Positions 54,338-62,348 of a stretch of 64,000 nucleotides of DNA are shown piece by piece. The translations under genes and the position numbers were made by a program. Below the pieces are notes generated by a model. That model saw only the letters and a program-made list of their open reading frames with translations, searched no databases and was not told the origin of the DNA. This stretch comes from Collimonas humicola (GTDB lineage Bacteria > Pseudomonadota > Gammaproteobacteria > Burkholderiales > Burkholderiaceae_D). Location: NCBI RefSeq assembly GCF_018304945.1, contig NZ_JAGQEE010000005.1, positions 248,001 through 312,000 of the forward strand, in the 5' to 3' direction. Within the stretch, counting starts at the first letter, position 1, and each line of letters starts with the position of its first letter.

Positions 54338-54775
54338 ATGAAACGTATCCTCTGTGCGACCGCACTCATGGCACTGAGCGCGGCAGCTTTCGTGCCGACC
54401 CAGGCAATGGCGCAAATTGGCGTGAACATCACGATTGGAACGCCGCCGCCGCCGCCAAGATATGAACTGGTGCCGCCGCCGCGCGTCGGCTACGTGTGGG
54501 CGCCCGGCTATTGGAACTGGGATGGCGGCAGGCATGTCTGGGCCGCCGGGCATTGGGAAAGGGCGCGCGCCGGCTATCAGTACGATCGGCCGGAATGGCG
54601 CCAGGGAAGCAATGGATGGGAGTTGCGCCGCGGCGGCTGGCGCCAAGGCGAAGAGCGATATGAGCGCCGCCGTGATGACCGTCGCGGCGACGACAGGCGC
54701 GATGAGGATAGGCGCGATGACGACGGAGGCCGCTATCATTGCCCGCCAGGACAAGCGAAAAAAGGCAATTGCTAG
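54338..54775 (+). CDS. YXWGXW repeat-containing secreted protein
   Basis: A 145-aa protein from the ATG at 54338. A signal peptide with cleavage near AMAQ is followed by PPPPPRYE and two or three YXWGXW-type units (GYVWAPGYWNWDGGRHVW, AAGHWERAR, GGWRQGEERY). The tail of DRR/DDR repeats ends CPPGQAKKGNC. The family is common in Proteobacteria; it is periplasmic or surface-located and its function is unknown. The start at 54275 lies in AT-rich sequence without RBS and is rejected. A strong terminator follows. The 290-bp region before it holds no gene. Confidence 0.85.
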   Translation: MKRILCATALMALSAAAFVPTQAMAQIGVNITIGTPPPPPRYELVPPPRVGYVWAPGYWNWDGGRHVWAAGHWERARAGYQYDRPEWRQGSNGWELRRGGWRQGEERYERRRDDRRGDDRRDEDRRDDDGGRYHCPPGQAKKGNC

Positions 54776-54796
54776 TTCGTACTGAAGCAGAAGGAC

Positions 54797-54830
54797 AAAA
54801 GCCCGCATTTATGCGGGCTTTTGCGTTTTT
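54797..54830 (+). terminator. rho-independent terminator after the YXWGXW gene
   Basis: An 11-bp perfect stem (54797-54807 with 54812-54822, AAAAGCCCGCA) around a four-base loop, then GCGTTTTT to 54830. The A-run on the left also makes it suitable for the minus strand. Confidence 0.93.
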
Positions 54831-54925
54831 ACCGGTTCCTGGATCCGACGTTATATATGAAGGATGAAGGCATGAAATTTCGTAGCTGATGTTAAATATT
54901 CCATATTCTTGATTTTTATTAAAAA

Positions 54926-54963
54926 TTGTAGATATTCATACTAATATGTAGAATTATCTACAT
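54926..54963 (+). promoter_or_regulatory. chrB promoter with overlapping palindrome; leaderless start likely
   Basis: A -35 candidate TTGTAG (54926-54931), 17-bp spacer and -10 TAGAAT (54949-54954) place the transcript start at about 54961-54962, the chrB ATG itself. No Shine-Dalgarno is present. A perfect palindrome ATGTAG-N6-CTACAT (54946-54963) covers the -10 and start codon. A second small inverted repeat ATATT/AATAT lies at 54932-54947. This is the natural place for ChrB autoregulation. Confidence 0.6.
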
Positions 54964-55906
54964 GAATAAATATGTTGTGCTCATTACCAGCCTCCCAACG
55001 GAAAACGCGACCATTCGCATGCGCGCATGGCGGGCGCTCAAGGCATCCGGCGCCGCCGTGTTGCGCGATGGCGTTTATCTTATGCCGGAGCCCTGCCGCG
55101 ACGCATTGGAAGCAGTCGCAACTGATGTGCTGTCAGGCGGAGGGTCTGCCATGGTGCTGCGCGTTGAAGAACCTGACGGCATTGATTTCGTCGGACTGTT
55201 CGACCGTAGCGAGGGCTACGCAGCATTGCTGGCAGATGCCGCTAAAGTGCGGGAAGCCTTGACGGCCGACACGGCGCCGGATGCGCTGAAGCAGATCCGC
55301 AAGTTGCGCAAGACCTTTGCCAGCGTCGCCGATATTGATTTCTTCCCCGGCGAGGCCCTGCGGCAAACCGATGCGGCCTTGCAAGAACTGGCGTTGACGG
55401 CGGCGCGTATGCTGGCGCCGGACGAGCCTCATGCGGTCGATGGCACGATCCCCCGCCTGTCCGCGGAACAGTATCGGGGCCGGATTTGGGCAACCCGCCG
55501 CCGCCCTTGGGTCGACCGGCTGGCTTGCGCCTGGCTGATCCGGCGCTTTATTGATCCGCAAGCCCGGCTGCTGTGGCTGGCGTCCCCCAGCGACTGTCCC
55601 GCCGACGCCCTGGGCTTTGACTTTGATGGCGCGACCTTCAGCCATGTCGGCGGCCGTGTCAGCTTTGAAGTGCTGCTGGCGAGCTTCGACCTTGAACACG
55701 CAGCGCTCAAGCGTCTTGGCGCGCTGGTGCATTACCTCGATGTTGGTGGCGTGCAGCCGCCGGAGTCGGCAGGAGTTGAAAGCGTCCTAGCCGGCCTGCG
55801 CCAAGCCATCGCCGATGACGATCAATTGCTAGCGACCGCCAGCAACGTGTTCGACGGGCTGCTGACCGCCTTCCAGCAAGAAACCGCGCCGCAACAGGAA
55901 TCGTAA
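54962..55906 (+). CDS. chrB: chromate resistance protein ChrB
   Basis: A 314-aa protein. The N-terminal domain (1-130; YVVLITSLPTENATIRMRAW) is the ChrB regulatory part. The C-terminal domain (about 165-305) is the ChrB_C domain, with RPWVDRLACAWLIRRFID and GALVHYLDVGG. In Cupriavidus and Ochrobactrum ChrB senses chromate and regulates chrA. The chrA gene begins two bases after its stop, so the pair is one operon. There is no RBS and the promoter points at the ATG, so translation is probably leaderless. Confidence 0.93.
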   Translation: MNKYVVLITSLPTENATIRMRAWRALKASGAAVLRDGVYLMPEPCRDALEAVATDVLSGGGSAMVLRVEEPDGIDFVGLFDRSEGYAALLADAAKVREALTADTAPDALKQIRKLRKTFASVADIDFFPGEALRQTDAALQELALTAARMLAPDEPHAVDGTIPRLSAEQYRGRIWATRRRPWVDRLACAWLIRRFIDPQARLLWLASPSDCPADALGFDFDGATFSHVGGRVSFEVLLASFDLEHAALKRLGALVHYLDVGGVQPPESAGVESVLAGLRQAIADDDQLLATASNVFDGLLTAFQQETAPQQES

Positions 55907-55908
55907 TC

Positions 55909-57072
55909 ATGGATCAAGCGAGCAAACCGACTTACTCCTTGTGGCAACTCATCCTGTACTTTCTGCGACTCGGAACGTTTGGCTTTGGTGGCCCGGTCGC
56001 CCTGGTTGGCTACATGCACCGCGACCTGGTCGAACGGCGCGGCTGGATCAGTGAATCGGACTACAAGGAAGGGTTGGCGCTGGCGCAGATCGCGCCTGGC
56101 CCGCTGGCCGCGCAGCTGGGGATTTATCTGGGATTCGTGCACTTCCGGCTGCTGGGCGCGACCGTGGCGGGATTTGCTTTCGTACTACCGTCGTTCTTGA
56201 TGGTGGTGGCCCTGGGCTGGGCCTATGTCTCATTTGGCGGGCTGACCTGGATGCAATCCGTTTTCTACGGCGTGGGCGCTTCCGTGATCGGCATCATGGC
56301 TATCAGCGCCCACAAGCTCGCCAGCAAGAACCTGCGGCGCGACAGGCTGCTATGGAGCATCTTTATGTTGCTGGCGGCCGTGACCATTGTCACGCAGTCC
56401 GAAATTGCGTTGCTGTTCATTGGCGCGGGCGTACTCGTCTGGGTGATCCGCTGCAAGCCCAGGTTTGGTTCATCGAGCTTGGCCGCGCTGTTGCCGACGC
56501 AGTTGCCGAATCTCGCTCTCGCCTCCGTAACCGATGCGAATACGCTGATCCAGATTGCCCTGTTCTTTACCAAGGCCGGCGCTTTTGTGTTCGGCTCGGG
56601 CCTGGCCATTGTGCCCTTTCTCTATAGCGGGGTGGTGACGGAGCATCACTGGCTTACTGAAAAGCAGTTTGTCGATGCCGTGGCCGTCGCCATGATTACA
56701 CCCGGACCGGTGGTGATCACTACCGGCTTCATTGGCTACCTGATCAGCGGCCTGCCCGGTGCTGTCGTGGCGGCCATAGGAACGTTTGTTCCCTGCTACC
56801 TGGCGACCGTCATCGCCGCTCCATACTTCAAGAAATACGGCAAGCTGCCGGCGCTGATCGCGTTCGTCGATGGCATTACAGCAGCGGCCATCGGCGCTAT
56901 CGCGGGTTCAGTGGTGGTCATCGCGCAAAGATCGATCACGGATATTCCGACCGCGCTGCTGGCGCTTGCGACTGCTGCGCTGTTATGGAAATTCAAGAAA
57001 TTGCCTGAACCCGTCATCGTGATTGGCGCGGCGTTGATCGGGGTGGCGATTTATCCCTTGATGCATCATTGA
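55909..57072 (+). CDS. chrA: chromate transporter ChrA
   Basis: A 387-aa inner-membrane CHR-family transporter with the two homologous halves of the long-chain form. Half one has LGTFGFGGPVALVGYMHRDL and LAQIAPGPLAAQLGIYLG. Half two has FTKAGAFVFGSGLAIVPFL and AMITPGPVVITTGFIGYL. About ten to twelve hydrophobic segments. It exports chromate driven by the proton gradient. It is coupled to chrB (two-base gap). The gap after it (57073-57237) holds no gene and leads into the dmeR operator. Confidence 0.95.
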   Translation: MDQASKPTYSLWQLILYFLRLGTFGFGGPVALVGYMHRDLVERRGWISESDYKEGLALAQIAPGPLAAQLGIYLGFVHFRLLGATVAGFAFVLPSFLMVVALGWAYVSFGGLTWMQSVFYGVGASVIGIMAISAHKLASKNLRRDRLLWSIFMLLAAVTIVTQSEIALLFIGAGVLVWVIRCKPRFGSSSLAALLPTQLPNLALASVTDANTLIQIALFFTKAGAFVFGSGLAIVPFLYSGVVTEHHWLTEKQFVDAVAVAMITPGPVVITTGFIGYLISGLPGAVVAAIGTFVPCYLATVIAAPYFKKYGKLPALIAFVDGITAAAIGAIAGSVVVIAQRSITDIPTALLALATAALLWKFKKLPEPVIVIGAALIGVAIYPLMHH

Positions 57073-57237
57073 TGCGCGGTCGCGACCGGAATCAGCGCCG
57101 ATGCCTGGATAAATGCTCGACCACGGCATGGCCATGCCTGGCGCAGATATTGCCAAAAGTTGTCAAAGCGGAGCGCATCGCTGACTGCCCCAAATATGAC
57201 GTCAACCGTTCTAACAAGACAGTTTACAATTTGGCGT

Positions 57238-57273
57238 CCTCTATATAGTATACCCCCCTATACTATATAGAGG
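57238..57273. promoter_or_regulatory. perfect C6-centred palindrome, CsoR/RcnR-family operator
   Basis: Arms 57238-57252 and 57259-57273 are exact 15-bp reverse complements (CCTCTATATAGTATA) around CCCCCC. CsoR/RcnR/FrmR regulators are known to bind C/G tracts flanked by AT-rich inverted repeats. It sits directly before dmeR and its right end merges with the RBS (GGGGG 57272-57276), so a bound repressor would cover the promoter and start region. Confidence 0.85.
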
Positions 57274-57280
57274 GGGAAGC

Positions 57281-57556
57281 ATGGGCCATACCGTCAAAGA
57301 CAAGCAGAAACTCCTGAACCGGGTGCGGCGCATCCGCGGCCAGCTCGATGCCATCGAGCGCGCTCTGGAAGAGGAGCAGGGCTGCATGGATGTGCTCCAG
57401 CAGATCACCAGCTGCCGGGGCGCCATGAACGGTTTGCTGGCTGTCGTCCTGGAAGATCATATCCGCACCCACCTGGTCGATGCCGAGGCCCATGAGGGCG
57501 AGCAGGAAGACGCCAAGGAGCAGCTTATCAATGTCGTCCACAGCTATTTCAAGTGA
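57281..57556 (+). CDS. dmeR: CsoR/RcnR/FrmR-family metal-sensing repressor, DmeR-like
   Basis: A 91-aa all-helical repressor. It starts MGHTVKDKQKLLNRVRRIRG with a candidate metal His at position 3. Cys35 lies in EEEQGCMDVLQQ, and His60/His64 in LEDHIRTHL, matching the family's metal-site positions. The next gene, eight bases on, is a DmeF-type cation diffusion facilitator. By analogy with rhizobial DmeRF it would release its operator on Ni or Co. A formaldehyde sensor (FrmR) is the alternative but has no frmA partner here. The symbol rests on context. Confidence 0.85.
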   Translation: MGHTVKDKQKLLNRVRRIRGQLDAIERALEEEQGCMDVLQQITSCRGAMNGLLAVVLEDHIRTHLVDAEAHEGEQEDAKEQLINVVHSYFK

Positions 57557-57563
57557 GCCTGCC

Positions 57564-58832
57564 ATGAGTGAATTTTACGAAGCGCCATTCAAGGTGGAGC
57601 ACGACCACGTTTTCCTGGGCGAAGGGCACGACAAGAACGGGCGCAAGACCTGGGCTGTCATCGCGCTCTGCAGTGCGATGATGCTGGCCGAGATTATCGG
57701 CGGGCATCTATTCGGGTCGCTGGCGCTGGTGGCGGACGGCATGCACATGTCGACCCACGCCGGCGCCATGCTGATTGCGGCGCTTGCCTATACCTACGCT
57801 CGCAAGCACGCGAACGACCCGCGCTTTGTCTTCGGCACCGGCAAGCTGGGCGATCTCGCGGGATTTACCAGCGCCATCATCCTGGCGATGATCGCCATGC
57901 TGATCGGCTATGAAGCGATCGGCCGTCTGTTGTCGCCGCTGCCGATACGCTTCGGTGAAGCTATCCCGATTGCCGTGGTCGGCTTGCTGGTCAATATCGC
58001 CAGCGCATGGCTGTTGAGCGGTGCGGATCATCATGGGCACAGTCACGGCCACAGTCATGCGCACGGACACGACCAGCACGCCGGGCACGGCCATGACGAG
58101 GAAGTGCAGCAGATAGAAACGCCAGCCGGCGTGCTGGCGCTGTCGATTTTCGAGGATGGCGTGCCGCCGGTTTTCCTCATCAGGGCCGAAAGCGCAGCAG
58201 CCGGGCTGCCGGCGCAGGATGTGACCGTGACGACGGTGCGGCCTGACGGCGCGCGCCAGGTGTTCACGTTTGCGAGGACTGCCGATTTTCTGCAGTCGAC
58301 GACGGACATCCCGGAGCCGCATGCCTTCAAGGCAGTGGTGATGCTTGCCGATGGCGAGCACGCGGTCAGCTTCGTCGAACACGATCATGCGGATGACGGG
58401 CATGGCGTGGACACGCGCGACCACAACATGCGAGCAGCCTACATCCACGTCATTGCCGACGCCGCCGTCTCGGTGCTGGCGATCATCGGGCTGCTGCTGG
58501 CGAAGACCTTTGGCTGGCTCTGGATGGACCCGCTGGCCGGCATCGTCGGCGCCTTGGTGATCGCGAACTGGTCATACGGCCTGATCCGCGATACCGGCGC
58601 CAACCTGATGGACATCAGCGCCGACGGCACGATGGCAGGCAAGGTGCGCGCAGTAGTTGAAACTGCGGGAGACAAGCTGGTCGATCTGCACGTATGGCGC
58701 CTTGGCCCAGGTCATTTTGCGGCGGTGGTTTCGGTCGTCACCCGGGAATCGACGCGCGGTCCCGATTTCTATCATGGCGCGCTGAGGCGGCTCAAGGGGC
58801 TGTCGCACATCACGGTCGAAGTACACGCATGA
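57564..58832 (+). CDS. dmeF: cation diffusion facilitator, DmeF-type Ni/Co exporter
   Basis: A 422-aa inner-membrane CDF transporter; the ATG at 57564 is chosen over an in-frame start inside dmeR. Segment 2 has GSLALVADGMHMSTHAGAML with the HxxxD-type metal residues. Segment 5 repeats the site as YIHVIADAAVSVLAII. Between segments 4 and 5 lies a long insertion (about 150-290) with a His-rich run (HHGHSHGHSHAHGHDQHAGH) and a beta-rich soluble part, typical for DmeF. It exchanges Co/Ni for protons. It is co-transcribed with dmeR. Confidence 0.92.
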   Translation: MSEFYEAPFKVEHDHVFLGEGHDKNGRKTWAVIALCSAMMLAEIIGGHLFGSLALVADGMHMSTHAGAMLIAALAYTYARKHANDPRFVFGTGKLGDLAGFTSAIILAMIAMLIGYEAIGRLLSPLPIRFGEAIPIAVVGLLVNIASAWLLSGADHHGHSHGHSHAHGHDQHAGHGHDEEVQQIETPAGVLALSIFEDGVPPVFLIRAESAAAGLPAQDVTVTTVRPDGARQVFTFARTADFLQSTTDIPEPHAFKAVVMLADGEHAVSFVEHDHADDGHGVDTRDHNMRAAYIHVIADAAVSVLAIIGLLLAKTFGWLWMDPLAGIVGALVIANWSYGLIRDTGANLMDISADGTMAGKVRAVVETAGDKLVDLHVWRLGPGHFAAVVSVVTRESTRGPDFYHGALRRLKGLSHITVEVHA

Positions 58833-58893
58833 GTGCTCAAAAAATAATCATTGACCTTCCCACAGGGGGAACGATGATAATGCGCTACATCGC

Positions 58894-58923
58894 TTGACAA
58901 AAAATATCGTCGCTGCTTACTAT
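58894..58923 (+). promoter_or_regulatory. sigma70-like promoter of the cus genes
   Basis: A consensus -35 TTGACA (58894-58899), 18-bp spacer and TACTAT (58918-58923). The first gene of the cus block starts 25 bp further. No clear CusR or CueR palindrome is visible. Confidence 0.6.
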
Positions 58924-58947
58924 AAACTAAGCAAAAACTTATAAATC

Positions 58948-59358
58948 ATGAAATTCTTTCGCTCATCCCGCTTAATTACAGCATGCATCGTGCTGGTCAG
59001 CATGCTGTTCATGCAGCTTGCCGTGGCGGGATACGCATGTCCGAATTTGAATATCGGGCCGGCCGATGAATCGGTATCGATGTCCATGCCCATGGACGAC
59101 GATATGGCCATGAGCGGATGCGCCGGCGTCGACAAGGCGCAGCCCAGCCTTTGCCACGCCAATGACCAGGCCGGAAACCAGTCCCTGGACAAGCCGCCGA
59201 TGCCGCATGTGCAGCCTTTTGTGGCCGCGGCGCTGACGCTGGTGTTCCGCGACGTCGAATTGGTCGACCACGCCGTTGACGCCCAACCGAACTCTCTTCT
59301 TCTGGCGCGTACTACCGCGCCGCCGCTGTCCATCCGTAACTGCTGTTTCCGCATTTAA
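58948..59358 (+). CDS. small periplasmic protein heading the cus block
   Basis: A 136-aa protein with an N-terminal signal segment (about 9-28) and possible cleavage near AGYA. The mature part is rich in Met, His, Asp and Cys (SMSMPMDDDMAMSGC, SLCHAND, PMPHV) and ends NCCFRI. Similar small secreted proteins precede RND metal-efflux operons in Burkholderiales. It could bind Cu/Ag in the periplasm, which is inferred from composition and place. There is no good RBS; the gap to the next gene is 75 bp. Confidence 0.7.
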   Translation: MKFFRSSRLITACIVLVSMLFMQLAVAGYACPNLNIGPADESVSMSMPMDDDMAMSGCAGVDKAQPSLCHANDQAGNQSLDKPPMPHVQPFVAAALTLVFRDVELVDHAVDAQPNSLLLARTTAPPLSIRNCCFRI

Positions 59359-59433
59359 CACTCCAGATCGCCTAGCCCGTCGTCGCCGAGCCCTGTGCAC
59401 GCGCGATGTTGTCTACCGCTGTCTGGAGGTTTC

Positions 59434-60783
59434 ATGCCGTCCCTCGTATTTTCTACATTTTCCGCGCGCCGCACGGTGCGCCATGCGGTTCTTCGCTTAT
59501 CTGCAAGAATCAGCCTAGCCGTGCTGGCAGGGTCGCTTGCGTTTATCGCCAGCGCCTATGCAGTCGAGGCGCCGCTAACGCTGGCGGAGGCCCAGCGCCG
59601 CGCCATCGATCGCTCACGCCAACTGACGGCGCAGGATTTCTCCGTCGCCGCTGCGCGCGACATGGCGGTTGCCGCCGGCCAGCTGCCCGATCCGGTATTG
59701 AAGGCGGGCATCGACAACCTGCCGGTCACCGGCCGCGACCGCGGCAGTCTCAACAGCGATTTCATGACCATGCGCAGGATCGGCGTGATGCAGGAGATGA
59801 CGGGTTCCGACAAGCGCCGCCTGCGTTCTGACCGCTTCCAGCTTGAAGCGCAAAAGACGCTGGCCGAGAAGACTGTGGCAACGGCAGCCATTGAGCGCGA
59901 TACCGCGTTGGCCTGGCTCGACCGCTACTACGCGGATGCGATGGCCGCGGTTGTCGCGGAACAGGGGGAGCAAGCCAGGCTGGAAATCCAATCGGCCGAA
60001 GGCGCCTACCGCGCCGGCCGCGGCAGCCAGGCCGATGTCTTCGCCGCCCAGGGCGCGCTGGCGATGTTTGAAGACCGCGCCAGTGAAATCCGGCGCCGCG
60101 TACGCAACGCCAATACGATGCTGGCGCGCTGGATTGGCAATGCCTCGGATCTGGCCTTGGCGGAAAAGCCGGCTACCGACACCGTCCGCCTGGATCCGAT
60201 GACCCTCGACAGCGCGATTGCGCATCATCCGGAAATCGCCGTCTTGAGCAAGCAGGTCGAAGTCGCCGAGACGGAGGCAAAGCTGGCGAAAGCCAATGAA
60301 AAGGCCGACTGGACCGTGGAGGTCGGGTTCCAGCAGCGTAGTGCGGCGTATTCCAACATGGTGTCTGTCGGCCTGTCGATCCCGCTGCAATGGGACCGGA
60401 AGAATCGCCAGGACCGCGAGCTGTCTGCCAAGCTGGCAGTGGTGGAGCAAGCCAAGGCCGAGCGTGAAGACATGCTGCGCAGCCATGTGGCGGAGACCAA
60501 GAGCATGCTCGAGGAGTGGCAAAACGACCGCGAACGCCAAGCACGTTACGAGAGCGAGCTGATCCCGCTGGCCAATCAGCGCGCTTTGGCGGCGATCGCC
60601 GCCTACCGTGGCGGCAAGGCCAGCCTGGCCGATGTGCTGGCGGCGCGCCGCAACGTGATCGATATCCGCATCCAGGCATTGCAGCTGGCGGCAGAAACCG
60701 ATCGCCTGTGGGCGCAACTGAATTTTCTCTTTCCGACCGATGATGCGATGACGCACGCGGCAATGAACCAGGATACCCAATGA
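59434..60783 (+). CDS. outer-membrane efflux protein, CusC/CzcC-type
   Basis: A 449-aa TolC-family protein from the ATG at 59434, which has GGAGG at 59425-59429; a GTG at 59395 is in frame but lacks an RBS. A signal peptide ends near SAYAVEA. Two long helical hairpin repeats follow (LTLAEAQRRAIDRSR at the start, LAAIAAYRGGKASLADVLAA near the end), the usual outer-membrane factor duplication. No lipobox Cys is seen, unlike E. coli CusC. It forms the outer channel for the RND pump encoded by the next two genes, and its stop overlaps cusB (ATGA). Confidence 0.92.
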   Translation: MPSLVFSTFSARRTVRHAVLRLSARISLAVLAGSLAFIASAYAVEAPLTLAEAQRRAIDRSRQLTAQDFSVAAARDMAVAAGQLPDPVLKAGIDNLPVTGRDRGSLNSDFMTMRRIGVMQEMTGSDKRRLRSDRFQLEAQKTLAEKTVATAAIERDTALAWLDRYYADAMAAVVAEQGEQARLEIQSAEGAYRAGRGSQADVFAAQGALAMFEDRASEIRRRVRNANTMLARWIGNASDLALAEKPATDTVRLDPMTLDSAIAHHPEIAVLSKQVEVAETEAKLAKANEKADWTVEVGFQQRSAAYSNMVSVGLSIPLQWDRKNRQDRELSAKLAVVEQAKAEREDMLRSHVAETKSMLEEWQNDRERQARYESELIPLANQRALAAIAAYRGGKASLADVLAARRNVIDIRIQALQLAAETDRLWAQLNFLFPTDDAMTHAAMNQDTQ

Positions 60784-62348
60784 AGAACAAGCAAATATTC
60801 GCCGCCGCAGCAATTGCGGCGCTCCTCGGGGCCGGCGGCTACGGCCTGTATTCGGCAGGCATGCACCGTGGCGAGAGGATGGCGGCATCCATGCCGGATG
60901 ACGCAACTGCGGCGCCGACCGGCGGGCCGAAAGCCGCCGAGGCGGGCAAGAAAGTGCTGTATTGGCATGATCCGATGGTGCCGGGGCAAAAATTCGACAA
61001 GCCTGGCAAATCGCCATTCATGGATATGCAGCTGGTGCCCGTCTATGCCGGCGATGCGGGTGACGAAGGCAAGGTCAGCATCAGCCCGCGGGTGCAGCAG
61101 AATCTGGGCATCCGTACTGCCGCGGTGATGCGGGGCAAGCTGACATCGGCAGTGACAGCCGTGGGCAGCGTCGCTTATAACGAACGCGATGTCGCGCTGG
61201 TGCAGGCACGCAGCAATGGCTTCCTGGAACGGCTGTATGTGCGCGCACCGCTCGATCCGGTGCGCAAAGGGCAGGCGCTGGCTGAATTATATGTGCCTGA
61301 ATGGGTGGCCGCCCAGGAAGAATACCTGTCAGTCAGGCGCATGCAGGGAAACGGCATGGACAGCCTGCTTGGCGGCGCACGGCAGCGCATGCGTCTGGCC
61401 GGCATGGGCGACGAGCAGATTCGCCTGGTGGAAGCCAGCGGCAAGGTACAGGCGCGCCTGACGCTGTTTGCACCGATCAGCGGCGTGGTGTCCGACCTGG
61501 CCGTGCGCGAGGGCATGACGGTGATGGCAGGGGCGCCGATGTTCAAAATCAACGGCCTGGCCACGATCTGGGTCAATGCCGATGTGCCGGAGGGACTGGC
61601 GGCCCAGGTGCGGCCAGGCAATGCGGTCGAAGCGCGCACGACGGCGCTGCCGGGGACGGTGTTCAAAGGCAAGGTCAGTGCAATCCTGCCGGATGTGAAT
61701 CCCGCGACGCGCACGCTCAAGGCGCGCATTGAGCTGCCCAACCCGTCCGGCCAGCTGGCGCCAGGCATGTTTGCGACGATAAATTTTTCTTCCGGCGCAG
61801 GTAAAGACGTCTTGCTGGTGCCTACCGAAGCGGTGATACGGACCGGAACGCGCAGTGTCGTCATGGTGGCGCAGGGAGAGGGAAAGTTTGCCCCGGCCGG
61901 GGTTGAAATCGGCGGCGAGAGCAACGGCCAGACCGAAATCCTTAAAGGACTGGATGTCGGACAAAATGTCGTTGTGTCCGGCCAGTTCCTGATCGATTCC
62001 GAAGCCAGCCTGAGCGGAACCGAAATCCGGATGGCAGACGCGGTTGCGCCGGCGGCCAGCCAGGCCAGCACGCCGGTGCATCATGGCGCAGGCAAGGTTG
62101 AACGCATCACCAAGGATGAAATCACCATCTCGCATGGACCGATTCCCAGCTTGCAATGGGGCGCCATGACGATGGGATTCAAAGCGCCGGCGGCTGGCCT
62201 GCCGGGCAATATCGCGGTTGGCGACAATGTCGTTTTTGAGATCCGCGCCGATAAAGACGGCGCATTCCAGATAGCGGCGATTGCCCCGGCGGCGGCCATG
62301 AAAACGCCGGCCGGGCCGGCAGCCAATTTGGCGGGAGCGGCGCCATGA
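60780..62348 (+). CDS. cusB: RND periplasmic adaptor CusB with fused CusF-like domain
   Basis: A 522-aa membrane-fusion protein. N-terminal signal/anchor (about 6-27). A heavy-metal-binding segment (about 58-90; [12 protein letters not shown] and [12 protein letters not shown]). A lipoyl/barrel-sandwich and beta-barrel core (about 95-410). A C-terminal domain (about 435-505) contains [14 protein letters not shown]. The Trp and the two Met of WxxMxM are the Cu(I)/Ag(I) ligands of CusF, which is normally a separate chaperone. Fusion should deliver metal straight to the pump. The stop overlaps cusA (ATGA). Copper/silver specificity is inferred from the CusF part. Confidence 0.92.
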   Translation: MKNKQIFAAAAIAALLGAGGYGLYSAGMHRGERMAASMPDDATAAPTGGPKAAEAGKKVLYWHDPMVPGQKFDKPGKSPFMDMQLVPVYAGDAGDEGKVSISPRVQQNLGIRTAAVMRGKLTSAVTAVGSVAYNERDVALVQARSNGFLERLYVRAPLDPVRKGQALAELYVPEWVAAQEEYLSVRRMQGNGMDSLLGGARQRMRLAGMGDEQIRLVEASGKVQARLTLFAPISGVVSDLAVREGMTVMAGAPMFKINGLATIWVNADVPEGLAAQVRPGNAVEARTTALPGTVFKGKVSAILPDVNPATRTLKARIELPNPSGQLAPGMFATINFSSGAGKDVLLVPTEAVIRTGTRSVVMVAQGEGKFAPAGVEIGGESNGQTEILKGLDVGQNVVVSGQFLIDSEASLSGTEIRMADAVAPAASQASTPVHHGAGKVERITKDEITISHGPIPSLQWGAMTMGFKAPAAGLPGNIAVGDNVVFEIRADKDGAFQIAAIAPAAAMKTPAGPAANLAGAAP

